Below, one piece after another: positions 63,737 through 64,000 of a stretch of 64,000 nucleotides of DNA (its first letter is position 1; each line of letters begins with the position of its first letter). This stretch comes from Cryobacterium sp. PAMC25264. Lineage in GTDB: Bacteria; Actinomycetota; Actinomycetes; Actinomycetales; Microbacteriaceae. The stretch covers positions 2,108,001 through 2,172,000 of the forward strand of contig NZ_CP080383.1 in assembly GCF_019443325.1 (NCBI RefSeq), written 5' to 3'. The notes under the pieces were generated by a model that was not told where the DNA came from, did no database searches, and saw only the letters and a list, made by a program, of their open reading frames with translations. The translations under genes and the position numbers were made by a program.

Positions 63737-63825
63737 GGGGTTCCTCGCTGCCGAAGGGTGCTCGGCAAGACCGCCGAACGGTTCCAATATTCGACCGAAC
63801 AGCGGTGGGACCGACGATCCGGGGG

Positions 63826-64000
63826 CTAGAGCCGGTTGATGCCCGTCACTTTCAGTGCCGGCACGCCCAGCTCGTCGGACTCGGCCAGGTCGATCTCAGC
63901 GCTGATGCCCCAGTCATGGTCGCCGCCCGGGTCGTCGAAGATCTGCCGGGCCGTCCACACCGAGGCGCCCTCGTCGAGGATGAGGAGCCCGGCGCCGCGG
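63826..64000 (-). CDS. C-terminal end of a probable DEAD/DEAH-box helicase with DUF3516
   Basis: Only the last 57 residues are visible, the rest lies beyond the window. They read in part VWTARQIFDDPGGDHDWGIS, AEIDLAESDELGVPALKVTG and end INRL. This resembles the C-terminus of actinobacterial helicases with a DUF3516 domain, as I remember them. The frame is open to the window edge. Family call is moderate; the existence of the gene is likely because the frame is clean and the stop is followed by an intergenic gap. Confidence 0.6.
   Translation of the reverse strand, partial: RGAGLLILDEGASVWTARQIFDDPGGDHDWGISAEIDLAESDELGVPALKVTGINRL

Overview
The window is a high-GC actinobacterial chromosome segment. 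Protein style, the metG-tatD-rsmA-ispE and glmU-prs and rplY-pth-mfd orders, frequent GTG starts and 4-nt ATGA/GTGA overlaps all point to Microbacteriaceae, and several proteins look Cryobacterium-like (inference from memory; no search was run). It is mostly ordinary core genome with two complete insertion sequences, two tRNA genes and several families of small palindromes. I see no CRISPR array, prophage or rRNA.

Layout. 1-3.7 kb: an ABC importer operon of the polyamine/iron type (minus). 3.8-6.6 kb: a YcaQ-like DNA glycosylase gene, then an IS3-family element. 6.6-9.7 kb: lemA-htpX and an ABC-2 exporter pair. 9.8-14.5 kb: a translationally coupled operon tetR / PLP amino acid deaminase-aldolase / FAD lactone oxidase / GH1-like protein; the GH1 protein has lost its catalytic nucleophile. 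14.7-17 kb: a large Ig-like, polytopic membrane protein and a tRNA-Leu(UAA) with a short variable loop. 17-24.5 kb: type II NADH dehydrogenase, a subtilisin-like protease, DUF501, an FtsB/DivIC-like protein, enolase, hisS and ferritin. 24.6-28.7 kb: an ABC exporter pair whose ATPase is frameshifted, MazG, and nhaA behind a structured leader RNA. 28.6-36 kb: mfd, pth (with a CTG start), rplY, then a GntR regulator and 6-phosphogluconate dehydrogenase. 36-40.4 kb: an AbiEi/nuclease-like gene between two related palindromes, an APC permease, and an IS1182-family element inserted just upstream of that permease with a CTAG duplication. 40.4-46.6 kb: prs, glmU, tRNA-Gln, a frameshifted MarR gene and the methionine importer metQ-metN-metI. 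46.9-54.1 kb: ABC-F, ispE, rsmA, tatD, metG, rsmI. 54.1-64 kb: a protein O-mannosyltransferase, a fatty acid desaturase, a YeiH exporter, a MetY sulfhydrylase with a CoA-binding protein, L-serine dehydratase, a LysM lipoprotein, a Gfo/Idh oxidoreductase, an Lrp regulator, and the 3' end of a probable DUF3516 helicase.

The most interesting signals are the GH1 pseudoenzyme and its operon, the nhaA leader (a candidate lithium/sodium riboswitch of the nhaA-I type), two families of intergenic palindromes with conserved and variable parts, the nuclease-like gene between two of them, the class-I-shaped tRNA-Leu(UAA), and the non-canonical CTG start of pth. Three genes carry single-base deletions in C/G runs, so sequencing error must be considered before calling them pseudogenes. 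No intergenic stretch exceeds 300 bases.
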